A model generated the notes under the pieces. That model searched no databases. It was not told the DNA's origin and saw nothing but the letters and a program-made list of their open reading frames with translations. The position numbers and the translations under genes are program-made. Of a stretch of 64,000 nucleotides of DNA, positions 18,963 to 28,090 are shown one piece after another. The first letter of the stretch is position 1. The number at the start of each line of letters is the position of its first letter. The stretch is from Pseudomonadota bacterium (GTDB lineage: Bacteria > Desulfobacterota > Syntrophorhabdia > Syntrophorhabdales > Syntrophorhabdaceae): positions 1-64,000 of the forward strand of contig JAPLKC010000080.1 of the NCBI GenBank assembly GCA_026388255.1, read 5' to 3'.

Positions 18963-19316
18963 ATGTCTGTCCTGGTCGAGTTTGCCATGTTCCCCACAGA
19001 TAAGGGGGATAGTATAAGCGAATATGTGAGCAGAATCATCAGAATGATGGACGGGAACAATACCCCGTACGAACTGACATCCATGGGCACTATATTCGAG
19101 GTGGAAACACTTGAAGAGGCATTCAATATCATAAACGGGGCGTATAAGCGACTTGAATCCGACTGCAACAGGGTTTACTCAACCATAAAGCTTGACGTCA
19201 GGAAAGGGAAAAGCGGGAGAATCATACAGAAGGTTGAGTCAGTTGAGAGAAAGTTGGGTAAGAAATTGAACCTCCCCGCAGCAGAACTGCCAGGTATCAG
19301 AGGAATGGGAACATAA
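18963..19316 (+). CDS. MTH1187/YkoF-like thiamine-binding protein (DUF77)
   Basis: 117 aa ferredoxin-like-fold protein of the COG0011 family. The diagnostic segments are VEFAMFPTDKGDSISEYVSRII (start), the central YELTSMGTIFEVETLEEAF and RVYSTIKLDVRKGK. Homologues bind thiamine or its pyrimidine moiety and often act as small cytoplasmic carriers or sensors; the ligand here is inferred. Two ATGs are adjacent (18960 and 18963). AAGGAGG (18952-18958) is too close to the first, so 18963 is preferred. Confidence 0.87.
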   Translation: MSVLVEFAMFPTDKGDSISEYVSRIIRMMDGNNTPYELTSMGTIFEVETLEEAFNIINGAYKRLESDCNRVYSTIKLDVRKGKSGRIIQKVESVERKLGKKLNLPAAELPGIRGMGT

Positions 19317-19368
19317 TTATTCCCCCTCACCCTGCTCTCTCCCACAAGGGGCGAGGGAATGTGGCTGC

Positions 19369-19566
19369 CCCGAAGCAGAGCTTCGAGGAATCTATTGATT
19401 GAATTCATAAATACACATGGTTTGTACCTGCCTTTATAATCCTAACAAAATTCCAAAAATCCCGTCATGCCGGTGAAAACCGGTATCCAGAAGTTAATGA
19501 ACTACCCGAAGCAGAGCTTCGAGGAATCTATTGATTGAGTTTACTGGATTTCGGCTTTTGCCGGTA
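19369..19566. repeat. cluster of dispersed palindromic repeats upstream of dsrA
   Basis: Two identical 34-bp units (19369-19402 and 19505-19538) begin with the hairpin CCCGAAGCAGAGCTTCG and end ATCTATTGATTGA. The second lies between inverted arms of another repeat type, CGTCATGCCGGTGAAAACCG near 19463 and CTGGATTTCGGCTTTTGCCG near 19543. The whole block fills the 540-bp gap before dsrA. Nothing coding is seen. Confidence 0.65.
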
Positions 19567-19707
19567 GAGCGAAGCAGGCAGTAACTCCGTGCAGACAGGA
19601 CAATACAGAAAAGAGTGATCAGGGTGCTTTTGCAAAGGTCTCAAAATATGTTTCACAGGAATAGCTTCAACTTTTTTAGAAACCATCAAAAGATATGTAC
19701 TATAAAA

Positions 19708-19735
19708 TTGACAAGCGCTGTTATTGTGCTACTAT
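19708..19735 (+). promoter_or_regulatory. sigma70-like promoter of the dsr operon
   Basis: TTGACA (19708-19713), a 16-bp spacer and TACTAT (19730-19735), giving a leader of about 120 nt before the dsrA ATG. The first 13 bases TTGACAAGCGCTG are shared exactly with the 2-oxoacid oxidoreductase promoter. Confidence 0.6.
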
Positions 19736-19859
19736 TAAAAAATGGGATTTTACAGGGTTCAAATACAAAAGTTCATAAAAACATATTTCGCTGAAGGCAT
19801 ACAGACAACATTGCTCAGAAGGAGGTGCGAAAAGCAACAATATCTTAGGAGGTGTAACA

Positions 19860-21023
19860 ATGGCGGATGAAACACAATTGTTGGACGAGTTGGAAAAAGG
19901 CCCCTGGCCGAGTTATGTAAAAGAAATCAAGCGCATGGCAAAAAAGAATGCAGCAGCCAAAGACCTGCTCGGCATTCAGGAACTATCATACGAAGAAAGG
20001 GTTACCCATTGGAAACATGGCGGGATAGTGGGTGTCACCGGCTATGGAAGTGGCGTTATAGGGAGATACAGCGACGTACCGGAAAAGTTCCCTAATGCGG
20101 CAGCCTTCCATACCATGCGCATAAACCATCCTGCCGGCTGGTTTTATACAACAAAAAGCCTGCGGAAAATATGTGACATCTGGGAAAAACATGGGAGCGG
20201 AATGACAAATTTTCATGGTTCCACAGGAGATATTATTCTCCTCGGCACCACTACGGAACATTTACAACCCTGCTTTGATACGTTGATTGAAGCCGGTTTC
20301 GATCTTGGCGGCTCAGGTTCAGCACTCCGTACTATTGCCGGTTGCGTCGGCAAGGCACGATGTGAGTGGTCCAATATCGATACCCTCGACCTTGTCTACG
20401 ATCTTACCATGGAATTCCAGGATGAGATTCACAGACCGAGATGGCCCTATAAATTCAAGATCAAGGCTTCCGGATGCCCTAATGACTGTGTTGCTGCAAT
20501 TGCACGGGCAGATTTTACCATTATTGGTACATGGAGAGACAGCCTGCGCATTGACCAGAACGCTGTAAAGGTATACGCAGATAATGGATTTGATGTAAGA
20601 GGACTTATTGTTGATAAATGCCCATCGGAAGCCCTTATGTGGGATGCGGAAACAAAAGAACTGAAGCTTAACGCAGAGGATTGTGTCAGGTGCATGCACT
20701 GTATCAATAAGATGCCAAAAGCAATCAGGCCGGGGCTTGATACGGGTGCGACAATACTGATCGGCGGAAAAGCGCCCATCATAAAGGGGGCGTACCTTTC
20801 CTGGGTATTAGTGCCATTCATGAAACTTGAGCCTCCCTATGATGAGATGAAAGACCTGCTCCGTAAAATTTGGGACTGGTGGGACGAGCACGGAAAGACC
20901 AGGGAAAGGCTTGCGGAACTCATCGAAAGGAAGGGGCTTAAAACATTTCTGAACGACCTCGGTATAAAACCTGTGCCGCAGATGGTGTATAAGCCCAGGG
21001 CCAACCCGTACGTGTATTTTTAA
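19860..21023 (+). CDS. dsrA: dissimilatory sulfite reductase, alpha subunit
   Basis: 387 aa, slightly short of the usual 400-440. The siroheme/[4Fe-4S] ligand motifs are present: [10 protein letters not shown] (CxxxxxC) and GCPNDC (CxxxC). An inserted ferredoxin domain follows with CPSEALM...[28 protein letters not shown] is a typical DsrA segment. With DsrB it forms the A2B2 enzyme that reduces sulfite in the cytoplasm and hands sulfur to DsrC as a trisulfide. AGGAGGTG 5 bp before the ATG fixes the start. First gene of a seven-gene run. The reductive direction is inferred from the presence of dsrD and absence of dsrEFH. Confidence 0.97.
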   Translation: MADETQLLDELEKGPWPSYVKEIKRMAKKNAAAKDLLGIQELSYEERVTHWKHGGIVGVTGYGSGVIGRYSDVPEKFPNAAAFHTMRINHPAGWFYTTKSLRKICDIWEKHGSGMTNFHGSTGDIILLGTTTEHLQPCFDTLIEAGFDLGGSGSALRTIAGCVGKARCEWSNIDTLDLVYDLTMEFQDEIHRPRWPYKFKIKASGCPNDCVAAIARADFTIIGTWRDSLRIDQNAVKVYADNGFDVRGLIVDKCPSEALMWDAETKELKLNAEDCVRCMHCINKMPKAIRPGLDTGATILIGGKAPIIKGAYLSWVLVPFMKLEPPYDEMKDLLRKIWDWWDEHGKTRERLAELIERKGLKTFLNDLGIKPVPQMVYKPRANPYVYF

Positions 21024-21037
21024 TAAGGAGGGATCAC

Positions 21038-22102
21038 ATGGGAAGAACAGACATTGGACCACCCGATTTTCGGGAGATGCTGCCGGATGTTATAAAGATG
21101 AATTACGGAAAATGGAAATACCATGAAACGCCCCGTCCCGGTGTCCTCAGGCACGTGTCGGAAACCGGCGATGAGATGTTCACGGTAAGGGTAGGATCAC
21201 CGAGGCTGGTTAGTATAGACTTTATCCGCGATATCTGCAACATAGCGGATAAATACTGCGACGGCCATTTGAGATTCACGAGCCGCTCCAACATCGAGTT
21301 TCTTACAGATACCAGGGAAAAAACGGACGGGGTTATCGAAGAGGCTGCGAAGCTCGGCCTTCCTGTCGGCGGTACCGGCGCCTGTATCTCGAATATTATC
21401 CACACCCAGGGATGGATACACTGCCACAGCGCTGCAACAGATGCTTCAGGCCTTGTGAAGAGCGTTATGGACGAGCTTTATGAATATTTTACCAGTATGA
21501 AACTGCCGGCATTTCTGAGGATTGCCGTTGCGTGCTGCATTAACATGTGCGGGGCTGTACACTGTTCAGACCTGGCAATTGTGGGAATCCACAGAAAGCC
21601 CCCGAAGGTCGACAATGAAAAGGTGCTGGCGCAATGCGAGATCCCGACAACTATACAATCCTGTCCGACAGGGGCAATACGCCGTCATGCAGACCCGAAT
21701 ATAAAAAGCGTCACGGTACGGGAAGACCTCTGCATGTACTGCGCAAATTGCTTTACCGTATGCCCTGCTATGCCTCTGGCCGATGCAGATGGCGACGGCG
21801 TGGCAATATATGCCGGTGGCAAGGTATCAAACGCCAGAAAACCGCCCATGTTTTCACGGATGATTGTTCCCTATCTGCCGAATAACCCGCCCCGCTGGCC
21901 CGAGGTTGTAGATGTGATAAAGAAGGTGGTGGAGATATATGCAAGTGGCGCAAAGAAGTACGAGAGGATGGGCGAGTGGATTGAGAGAATAGGATGGGAA
22001 AAATTCTTCAAATTGACTGAGATACCCTTTACAGAACAACACATAGATGACTTTACTCATGCAGTGGAAACTTACAGGACAACAACACAGTTCAAATGGT
22101 AA
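21038..22102 (+). CDS. dsrB: dissimilatory sulfite reductase, beta subunit
   Basis: 354 aa, normal length. Siroheme/[4Fe-4S] ligands are in [14 protein letters not shown] and [13 protein letters not shown]. The inserted ferredoxin domain has CPTGAI then [32 protein letters not shown] is a strong DsrB signature. It carries the catalytic siroheme in known enzymes. It lies 14 bp after dsrA with AAGGAGGG before its ATG. Both halves of the enzyme look intact, with no stop or frame break. Confidence 0.97.
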   Translation: MGRTDIGPPDFREMLPDVIKMNYGKWKYHETPRPGVLRHVSETGDEMFTVRVGSPRLVSIDFIRDICNIADKYCDGHLRFTSRSNIEFLTDTREKTDGVIEEAAKLGLPVGGTGACISNIIHTQGWIHCHSAATDASGLVKSVMDELYEYFTSMKLPAFLRIAVACCINMCGAVHCSDLAIVGIHRKPPKVDNEKVLAQCEIPTTIQSCPTGAIRRHADPNIKSVTVREDLCMYCANCFTVCPAMPLADADGDGVAIYAGGKVSNARKPPMFSRMIVPYLPNNPPRWPEVVDVIKKVVEIYASGAKKYERMGEWIERIGWEKFFKLTEIPFTEQHIDDFTHAVETYRTTTQFKW

Positions 22103-22121
22103 GAGAAAGGAGGTAGTCGTT

Positions 22122-22337
22122 TTGGCAGACGTGATAGACAGTGAATTAAAACAAAAGGTAATTGATTACCTGAAAACAGTAAGCAAGGCAAAAAACAGGG
22201 ATGTGGCGCGTGAGATAGGGATTGACAAACACCTTGTGGATAAAGCAATCACAGAATTGAGTAAGGAAGGCAAAATAGAATATATATACCTTGGTGCATC
22301 GTTCATAAAACTCAAAGACGAAGAGGCGGGGGCTTAA
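22122..22337 (+). CDS. dsrD: DsrD winged-helix protein
   Basis: 71 aa, close to the usual 78. DVIDSELKQKVIDYLKTV, then RDVAREIGIDKHLVDKAITEL and IEYIYLGASFIKL form the winged-helix fold. DsrD has been shown to act as an allosteric activator of DsrAB in sulfate reducers rather than as a DNA-binding protein. Its presence is a common marker of reductive DsrAB. Translation starts at TTG 22122, 8 bp after AGGAGG (22108-22113); the in-frame ATGs further upstream lie inside dsrB. Confidence 0.93.
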   Translation: MADVIDSELKQKVIDYLKTVSKAKNRDVAREIGIDKHLVDKAITELSKEGKIEYIYLGASFIKLKDEEAGA

Positions 22338-22368
22338 TGGCAAAACCCGGTACGCAGGAGACTTTTGA

Positions 22369-23874
22369 GTGAAAGATAAGTTATTACCCAGGTTTATGGT
22401 GGCTGCGCCTTCAGGCCGTTCCGGCAAGACTGTTATAAGCATAGGTCTTGCAAGCGTATTGACAAAACAGGGCTATACAGTACAGCCTTTTAAGAAAGGT
22501 CCTGATTATATTGATCCATCATGGTTGTCTGCCGCATCCGGCAATATGTGCCGCAACCTTGATGCCTTTCTTATGAAGAAAAACGTATTGCTGAAAAGCT
22601 TTGAACAGGCATCAGCCGATGCCAATATCGCCCTTATTGAAGGAAATATGGGATTATATGACGGTATTGACAGGAATGGAAACGGCAGTTCTGCCTATCT
22701 GGCAAGGCTGCTTCAAGTGCCCATTCTGCTCGTAATTGATACTGCCCGTATGACCAGAAGCGTAGCGGCATTGATTATGGGCTATCAGAGCTTTGAGCCC
22801 GACACCAGGATAGCGGGCATTATCCTCAACAACGTGTCGGGGTCAAGGCATGCAGGGAAACTCATCGATGCAGTTGAACAATACTGTAAAATACCGGTTT
22901 TGGGGACTATTCCGAGAGACATTGGCCTGAATATTTCAGAGAGACATCTGGGTCTTATACCCTTTCATGAAAATGCATCCAGCGCTTCAGCAATAGAATA
23001 CATCTCGCGGAAAGCAGAAAAACACCTTGATATTGCCGGCATCCTGAAAATTGCGGCAGGCACAGGGGAAGGCTATCTCAATCATGGAAGGCAAAGTAAA
23101 GGCGTAAGCCCAGGGCCTTACGGGGTATGGGCGGCCTCTGAATCCCCTGTCCGGATCGGGGTGTTTCTTGACCGGGTTTTCAGCTTCTATTATCCGGAAA
23201 ATCTTGAAGCCCTGACAAAGGGCGGAGCCAGGCTTGTCTTCATTGACTCCTTAAGAGACAGTACCCTGCCGGGAATTGACGCCCTTTACATCGGAGGAGG
23301 TTTCCCGGAATTCTACCTTGAGGAACTGGCGGCTAACAACGCTTTAATGGCAGAGATCGCACTCTCCATAGAAAGAGGGCTCCCTGTTTACGCAGAGTGC
23401 GCCGGTCTCATGTATCTGTGCAAAGGGATTCGTTCAAACAACAGACTTTATCCTATGGCCGGCCTTATCCCTTCCGTAATAGAGATATGCAAAAAACCTC
23501 AGGGACACGGTTATGTTGAAATTGAAGTCGTACAGGAAAACCAGTTTTTTCCGGTGGGAAAGGTTTTGCGCGGCCATGAGTTCCACCATTCAATGCTGAC
23601 CGATACAGATGCGCTTGAATGCGCCTTTCATGTAAGAAGAGGCACCGGGATAGACGGCCTTAAGGATGGCATTATATATAAAAACCTCTTCGCGTCGTAT
23701 ACCCATCTCCATGCCCTTGGTACACCGGAATGGGCAGGTGCTTTTGTATCTTCCGCATTGCAATATAAGAATCGTACCCGGAATAGACATCCTGCCACAA
23801 ACATCGGGGCATATATGTCAGAGACGGAAAAACCTTCGCGGCAAGCCGCAGGTTATTGGACCCAACAAGAATAG
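22369..23874 (+). CDS. dsrN: DsrN, cobyrinate a,c-diamide synthase-like siroheme amidase
   Basis: 501 aa CbiA/CobB-family glutamine amidotransferase. The N-terminal dethiobiotin-synthetase-like P-loop is SGRSGKTVISIGLAS (about 15-29). The C-terminal class I amidotransferase domain has its Cys nucleophile in YAECAGLMYLCKG (about 344-356) and GHEFHHS as the His region. In dsr operons this protein is thought to amidate siroheme to the siro-amide of DsrAB. Start is GTG 22369 with AGGAG upstream. The last 25 residues (after YKNRTRNRHP) are not conserved-looking. Confidence 0.92.
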   Translation: MKDKLLPRFMVAAPSGRSGKTVISIGLASVLTKQGYTVQPFKKGPDYIDPSWLSAASGNMCRNLDAFLMKKNVLLKSFEQASADANIALIEGNMGLYDGIDRNGNGSSAYLARLLQVPILLVIDTARMTRSVAALIMGYQSFEPDTRIAGIILNNVSGSRHAGKLIDAVEQYCKIPVLGTIPRDIGLNISERHLGLIPFHENASSASAIEYISRKAEKHLDIAGILKIAAGTGEGYLNHGRQSKGVSPGPYGVWAASESPVRIGVFLDRVFSFYYPENLEALTKGGARLVFIDSLRDSTLPGIDALYIGGGFPEFYLEELAANNALMAEIALSIERGLPVYAECAGLMYLCKGIRSNNRLYPMAGLIPSVIEICKKPQGHGYVEIEVVQENQFFPVGKVLRGHEFHHSMLTDTDALECAFHVRRGTGIDGLKDGIIYKNLFASYTHLHALGTPEWAGAFVSSALQYKNRTRNRHPATNIGAYMSETEKPSRQAAGYWTQQE

Positions 23875-23889
23875 AACAGGAGGAATTAT

Positions 23890-24207
23890 ATGGCAAAGAT
23901 TACGCTTGGCGGAGTAGAAGTCGAGACCGATGAAGATGGTTTTATCCAGGAACCGGACAAATGGAACGAGGATATAGCACAGGACATCGCAAAGATAGAG
24001 AATGCATATCCAATGACCGAGGAGCATTGGAAGGTTGTCAATTACCTGAGAGATTACTTCATAAAATATGAGATTGCCCCGCCTGTACGGATGCTGGTAA
24101 AGCAGACAGGCATAGATTTGAAGAAGATATATCAGCTTTTTCCGGGTGGACCGGCAAAGGGGGCATGCAAGATAGCAGGGCTTCCAAAACCCACAGGATG
24201 CGTGTGA
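23890..24207 (+). CDS. dsrC: DsrC sulfur-carrier protein
   Basis: 105 aa TusE/DsrC/DsvC family. The C-terminal arm keeps both redox cysteines, the penultimate Cys and another 11 residues earlier (GACKIAGLPKPTGCV), which defines functional DsrC as opposed to TusE-like single-Cys paralogues. DsrC accepts the sulfite-derived sulfur from DsrAB as a trisulfide and is recycled by the DsrMK module. GGEEN-type context is seen: AGGAGG precedes ATG 23890. Placing dsrC inside the operon directly before dsrM is informative, since in Desulfovibrio it is unlinked. Confidence 0.96.
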   Translation: MAKITLGGVEVETDEDGFIQEPDKWNEDIAQDIAKIENAYPMTEEHWKVVNYLRDYFIKYEIAPPVRMLVKQTGIDLKKIYQLFPGGPAKGACKIAGLPKPTGCV

Positions 24208-25113
24208 TTGAATATCTTCTTGGCCACCCTTACGTACTTTGCCTATATTTTCATCATTGGCATGTATACCATCAAGGCCGTGAAATATATCAGGATGCCT
24301 ACACATCTCCGTTGGGAGCTATACCCTGTAGTGCATGAAGAACAATATCGTTATACCGGCTCATGTTTCGAGCACACGGATCGGCAAAAAGATATCCGCC
24401 GGAAGCATACATTGCGGCGCGTGCTGTTCCTGTTAAAAGAATACTTCACCCTCAGTGAATATTATAAAAGACATGCAAGTTATTGGTTTTTTTTGTACCT
24501 CTGGCACATCGGTTTCATGTTAATCATTACATTCCATATATTTTGTTTTTTTGGCGCAGTCTCTATGCTCTCCGGCATGACAATATCTCCCAATTCTTCA
24601 AATATTCCCGGCATTGTTTTCTACTACGCAATATTGTTCACCGGAGTTATAAGCTTCATTACCGGCACTTTGGGGAGCACGGGCTTATTCGTTAAAAGGA
24701 TTATTGATAAAAACCTCAGTCTTTATGCCTCCCCTCTCAATTACTTTTCTTATGCCTTCACCCTAGTCATTTTTTTAAGCGGTATATATGCCTGGTTTTT
24801 TGTTGACCCCATGTTGTCCGAATACCGGGAATTCTGGAAGGGACTTATTACTTTGAATTTTATCAATGTGAAGCCGGGCGCAGCAGTGCATATCGTGCTT
24901 TTTAACCTGTTTTTGATATACCTCCCTTTTACCCGATCCATGCATTATATTACACGGTTCTTTGCCTTTTTCTTAATCAGATGGGATGATGAGCCAAACG
25001 TGCGGGGCAGCGTACTTGAGAAAAAACTGCAAGAACTTTTTGATCAAAAGATAACATGGTCGGCGCCACACATCGAATCCGGCAAGACATGGAAGGAAGC
25101 AACAAAACAATGA
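24208..25113 (+). CDS. dsrM: DsrM-like NarI-type membrane cytochrome b subunit
   Basis: 301 aa with about five membrane helices: FLATLTYFAYIFIIGMYTIK (start), WFFLYLWHIGFMLIITFHIF, GIVFYYAILFTGVISFITG, YFSYAFTLVIFLSGIYAWF and VHIVLFNLFLIYLPF. Histidines in LWHIGFMLIITFHIF and in VHIVLF...SMHYI are candidate heme b ligands. It would oxidise menaquinol and pass electrons to DsrK. Start is TTG 24208, immediately after the dsrC stop and in the same frame. A cytoplasmic N-terminal loop of about 75 residues separates helix 1 from helix 2, as in DsrM. Confidence 0.9.
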   Translation: MNIFLATLTYFAYIFIIGMYTIKAVKYIRMPTHLRWELYPVVHEEQYRYTGSCFEHTDRQKDIRRKHTLRRVLFLLKEYFTLSEYYKRHASYWFFLYLWHIGFMLIITFHIFCFFGAVSMLSGMTISPNSSNIPGIVFYYAILFTGVISFITGTLGSTGLFVKRIIDKNLSLYASPLNYFSYAFTLVIFLSGIYAWFFVDPMLSEYREFWKGLITLNFINVKPGAAVHIVLFNLFLIYLPFTRSMHYITRFFAFFLIRWDDEPNVRGSVLEKKLQELFDQKITWSAPHIESGKTWKEATKQ

Positions 25114-26705
25114 AGATAGAGGATATCGGCAAGCAAAGCAACCGGATGGTCAATATAAGTCCCGAAGACCTAATGCCCCTGCCCTACCCTTACAATAAAC
25201 CAGATGATGAACCACCTTTCAAAGAACTCACGGGAGAGCAAAAGGACCGGTATGACACATCGCTTGACGGATTCCTCGCAATAGGCATACCGAAGCCGAC
25301 AACCAAAGAGGAAGAGGATGCACTTGTCAAAAAATTCCTTTCAGGTCTTGAAAAACTCCTTTCAAAAGAAAATAACTGGACTTTCCTCCAGCCGCTTTTT
25401 CATTCCCTTGAATACTGTGTGAAATGCCAGATATGCAACGATTCCTGCCCGGCCTATATTGCAAGCGGGAAGAAGGAGATATACAGGCCTACCTATCGTC
25501 CGGAGGTACTAAGGCGGATTATAGAAAAATACATCAAAAAGAAGGGTAAATTCTTATCCTTCATAACAGGCAGCGATATTGAACTGAACTGGACACTTTT
25601 ATCAAGGTTGGCTGAGCTTGCTTACAGATGTACCCTGTGCAGGAAATGCGCACAGGTATGCCCCCTCGGCGTGGATAACGGACTGATAAGCCGTGAGATC
25701 AGAAAGCTCTTCAGTCAGGAACTCGGTATTGCCCCAAGGGAGCTTCATGAACTCGGCACAATCCAGCAATTAAAAACCGGTTCTTCTACCGGCATCACCC
25801 CGAAGGCATTAAGCAATCTAATCAGTTTTATGGAAGACGAAATTGAAGAAATAGCCGGAAAGAGGATAAAAATCCCGGTTGATAAAAAAGGGGCGGAAAT
25901 ACTTCTTTTGCATAATGCAGGTGAGTTCATTGCATGGCCTGAAAATACAGAGGCATTTGCAATCATTTTTGATGCAGCGGGCATTGACTGGACACTCTCC
26001 AGTGAGGTCATGGGATATGATGCAGTCAATTACGGCGTCTGGTATGATGATATTCAGCTTGCACGTATTGCAATCCGACATGCTGAAGTTGCGAAAAGCC
26101 TGAAGGTTAAAAAGATTAATGTGGGGGAATGCGGCCATGCCCATAAGGCGATGATTGTAATTGCTGACAGGGTGCTGACAGGCGATCTCAACATCCCGAG
26201 GGAAAGCGCGCTGCCGCTCCTGGAAGAGATTGTGTGCAACGGAAAGTTAAGACTGGATCCGGCCAGGAATGATTTTCCCGTGACCCTTCATGACCCATGT
26301 AACATGGTAAGATTAATGGGGATTATGGAACCTCAGAGAAATATATTAAGGAAAATCTGCCCGCAGTTCAGGGAGATGGAGCCCCACGGTGTGGATAATT
26401 ACTGTTGCGGGGGCGGAAGCGGATTTGCCATCATGCAGTCCATGAATTTCCCTGACTGGCGCAGTGCAGTCTCAGGCCGGATGAAGCTGAAACAGATTTT
26501 AGAGACATTTCAAGATGTTATTTCACCGGACGATAAAAAATATGTATGTGCCCCTTGCTCAAACTGCAAAGGACAGATACGAGAACTGTTCAACTATTAT
26601 GATGTCAACGGGAAATGCGGCATTTTCTACGGCGGTCTGGTTGAATTAATAGTCAATGCCATGACTGATATCGAAAAACCGTTTATTGAATGGGCATGGC
26701 ATTAA
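25110..26705 (+). CDS. dsrK: DsrK-like iron-sulfur protein, HdrD family
   Basis: 531 aa. Two ferredoxin-type clusters, CVKCQICNDSCP (about 102-113) and CTLCRKCAQVCP (about 173-184), precede two CCG-type segments. Of these, HDPCNMVRLMG and YCCGGGSGF are complete, and a further CAPCSNCKG lies near 481. This is the DsrK/HdrD plan in which a noncubane [4Fe-4S] centre reduces the DsrC trisulfide. ATG 25110 overlaps the dsrM stop (ATGA), supporting it over an upstream in-frame ATG at 25056. dsrJ, dsrO and dsrP do not follow; the next 250 bp are non-coding. Confidence 0.92.
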   Translation: MKIEDIGKQSNRMVNISPEDLMPLPYPYNKPDDEPPFKELTGEQKDRYDTSLDGFLAIGIPKPTTKEEEDALVKKFLSGLEKLLSKENNWTFLQPLFHSLEYCVKCQICNDSCPAYIASGKKEIYRPTYRPEVLRRIIEKYIKKKGKFLSFITGSDIELNWTLLSRLAELAYRCTLCRKCAQVCPLGVDNGLISREIRKLFSQELGIAPRELHELGTIQQLKTGSSTGITPKALSNLISFMEDEIEEIAGKRIKIPVDKKGAEILLLHNAGEFIAWPENTEAFAIIFDAAGIDWTLSSEVMGYDAVNYGVWYDDIQLARIAIRHAEVAKSLKVKKINVGECGHAHKAMIVIADRVLTGDLNIPRESALPLLEEIVCNGKLRLDPARNDFPVTLHDPCNMVRLMGIMEPQRNILRKICPQFREMEPHGVDNYCCGGGSGFAIMQSMNFPDWRSAVSGRMKLKQILETFQDVISPDDKKYVCAPCSNCKGQIRELFNYYDVNGKCGIFYGGLVELIVNAMTDIEKPFIEWAWH

Positions 26706-26957
26706 AGCATTAACATTCTGGAAGTCAGGCTGCACGGTTTCTGCCAGTAAGCCAAACATCCTTTCTGAAACAAACAAAGACTGAGTTTTCTATATCGTAG
26801 TTGCTTTCAAATGGTAACAAACGATAAACACAAATAAAGACCTTTGCTTAATTCAAGGTTATTTTTTGCATAATTGTTACTGTTTTTTTGTTACTTATTA
26901 TTAGAAAATGATGCTATTATAATTAAAGTTCAAATATCTCCTTAAAAGGAGTGTTAT

Positions 26958-27317
26958 ATGAAGAAAAATCGCCTGAGTTTAACTATATTCTTTATTGTAA
27001 CTCTAAGTGTATTTATGGTTTTCATGCACTCCCAAGCAAATGCACAGGGAAAATCCCAATCAAAAGCAGAAAACATATTTGTGGACTTAATATTGACTAG
27101 ACCGTTGGGAATTGTAGCTTGCGCCTTTGGTACAGCCGGCACCATAATATCCTTGCCTTTTTTGGCTTTTAATCCAGACTTGGCGGCTCCGGTTGTGGAC
27201 AATATGCTGACAAAACCGGGTGATTACACATTTATCAGACCCGTTGGGAATCTGGATAACAACTGGGACCGTAAATATATCAAAGTGCCCAATCCCATCA
27301 TTCCTGAAAAGGAATAA
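26958..27317 (+). CDS. small exported protein, unknown function
   Basis: 119 aa with a clear signal peptide (MKKNRLSLTIFFIVTLSVFM, cleavage probably after ...SQANAQG near residue 32). The mature part holds one further hydrophobic segment (PLGIVACAFGTAGTIISLPF) and ends PVVDNMLTKPGDYTFIRPVG. This small envelope protein type recurs in proteobacteria, often labelled only hypothetical. AAAGGAG 7 bp before the ATG and a TATAAT hexamer at 26918-26923 suggest an independent, well-expressed unit. Confidence 0.75.
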   Translation: MKKNRLSLTIFFIVTLSVFMVFMHSQANAQGKSQSKAENIFVDLILTRPLGIVACAFGTAGTIISLPFLAFNPDLAAPVVDNMLTKPGDYTFIRPVGNLDNNWDRKYIKVPNPIIPEKE

Positions 27318-27969
27318 ACCCCTTAATACTCTTTTTTTAGTGTTTGATCTCACGTTATTTACTGTGCAGAGTTGTCCCTCTGCTGTTTTTACTTCAGTCC
27401 CAGCGAGTCTTTATGGATAATATTACTACATAAAGGGCATAAAAAAGGGGATGTTGAGACGTTATTTTTTTTCATTGCGATACGGCCCATACAGCGTACA
27501 TTTCTTTCTATAATACTCGATCAAAGTTAAAAAGCCATATACTTGATAAATAGGTGAACGTGTTACATATAGGTATTTGTGATCAAAGAGCTCAACAGCA
27601 ATTTTCTCCACCATCACAGTAAAAACTCCCCCGCTCTCCATCACTGGAAAAACGGGAGTTCTATATCAAATCCTGTCTCTGCTTGCACAGCATCAACAAG
27701 ACCAAGGTCTATTTTGCACCAAGCTGCCCATTAGATTTTAAAATATCCTGCTCCTCTCCCTTTTCTCTTATCGGAAGTGGGGCGCCCCCATCTTTATATA
27801 TGAGAAGCAGGACATGGAGCAAGCGGGGCCGATTCATTTCTCCTGCATGGATCAACGGCTGTCTCGGTAGAAGCAACACACCAAAATAAAGAAGCCCCTT
27901 TCTTTGGCCATCGGGATTTCTGCCGTATTAATTTAGTTTTCCCCATTTTTATATGATTATCTTTGATGA
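27318..27969. other. 650-bp non-coding stretch with a possible decayed small ORF
   Basis: No confident gene. On the minus strand an ORF starting MNRPRLLHVLLLIYKDGGAP with AGGAG before it (ATG at 27837) stops after 42 residues. A shifted frame continues DLGLVDAVQAETGFDIELPF to a stop near 27650, which looks like one frameshifted small gene. A separate minus-strand frame at 27462-27644 (60 aa) lacks a Shine-Dalgarno. A hairpin with arms ACTCCC and GGGAGT lies near 27628-27662. Confidence 0.35.
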
Positions 27970-28090
27970 ACTCGTAAAAAGTCGTATTTCTGTCGTTTTG
28001 TCATTCCCACGAAAGTGGGAATCCAGTGATTTCGATGTGTTCTGGACTCCAGTTTTCACGGGAGTGACGGTTTTTTGACTTTTTACGAGT
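27970..28090. repeat. MITE-like element with 14-bp terminal inverted repeats
   Basis: ACTCGTAAAAAGTC (27970-27983) and its exact complement GACTTTTTACGAGT (28077-28090) bound a 121-bp segment. Inside are imperfect inverted arms GTCATTCCCACGAAAGTGGG and CCAGTTTTCACGGGAGTGAC, the common REP-like pattern. No coding capacity, so any mobility would depend on another transposase. Confidence 0.75.

Noticed and set aside
19369-19538. CRISPR-like repeat pair upstream of dsrA
   Set aside because: Only two units with unequal palindromic context and no cas genes; a dispersed REP-type repeat explains them.
25056-25109. Upstream in-frame ATG for dsrK
   Set aside because: It lies inside dsrM; the ATGA overlap at 25110 is the normal coupling and the extra 18 residues are dsrM sequence in another frame.
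27683-27889. Plus-strand 68-codon frame
   Set aside because: The minus strand of the same segment has a better start, ribosome site and protein-like sequence, although it too appears frameshifted.
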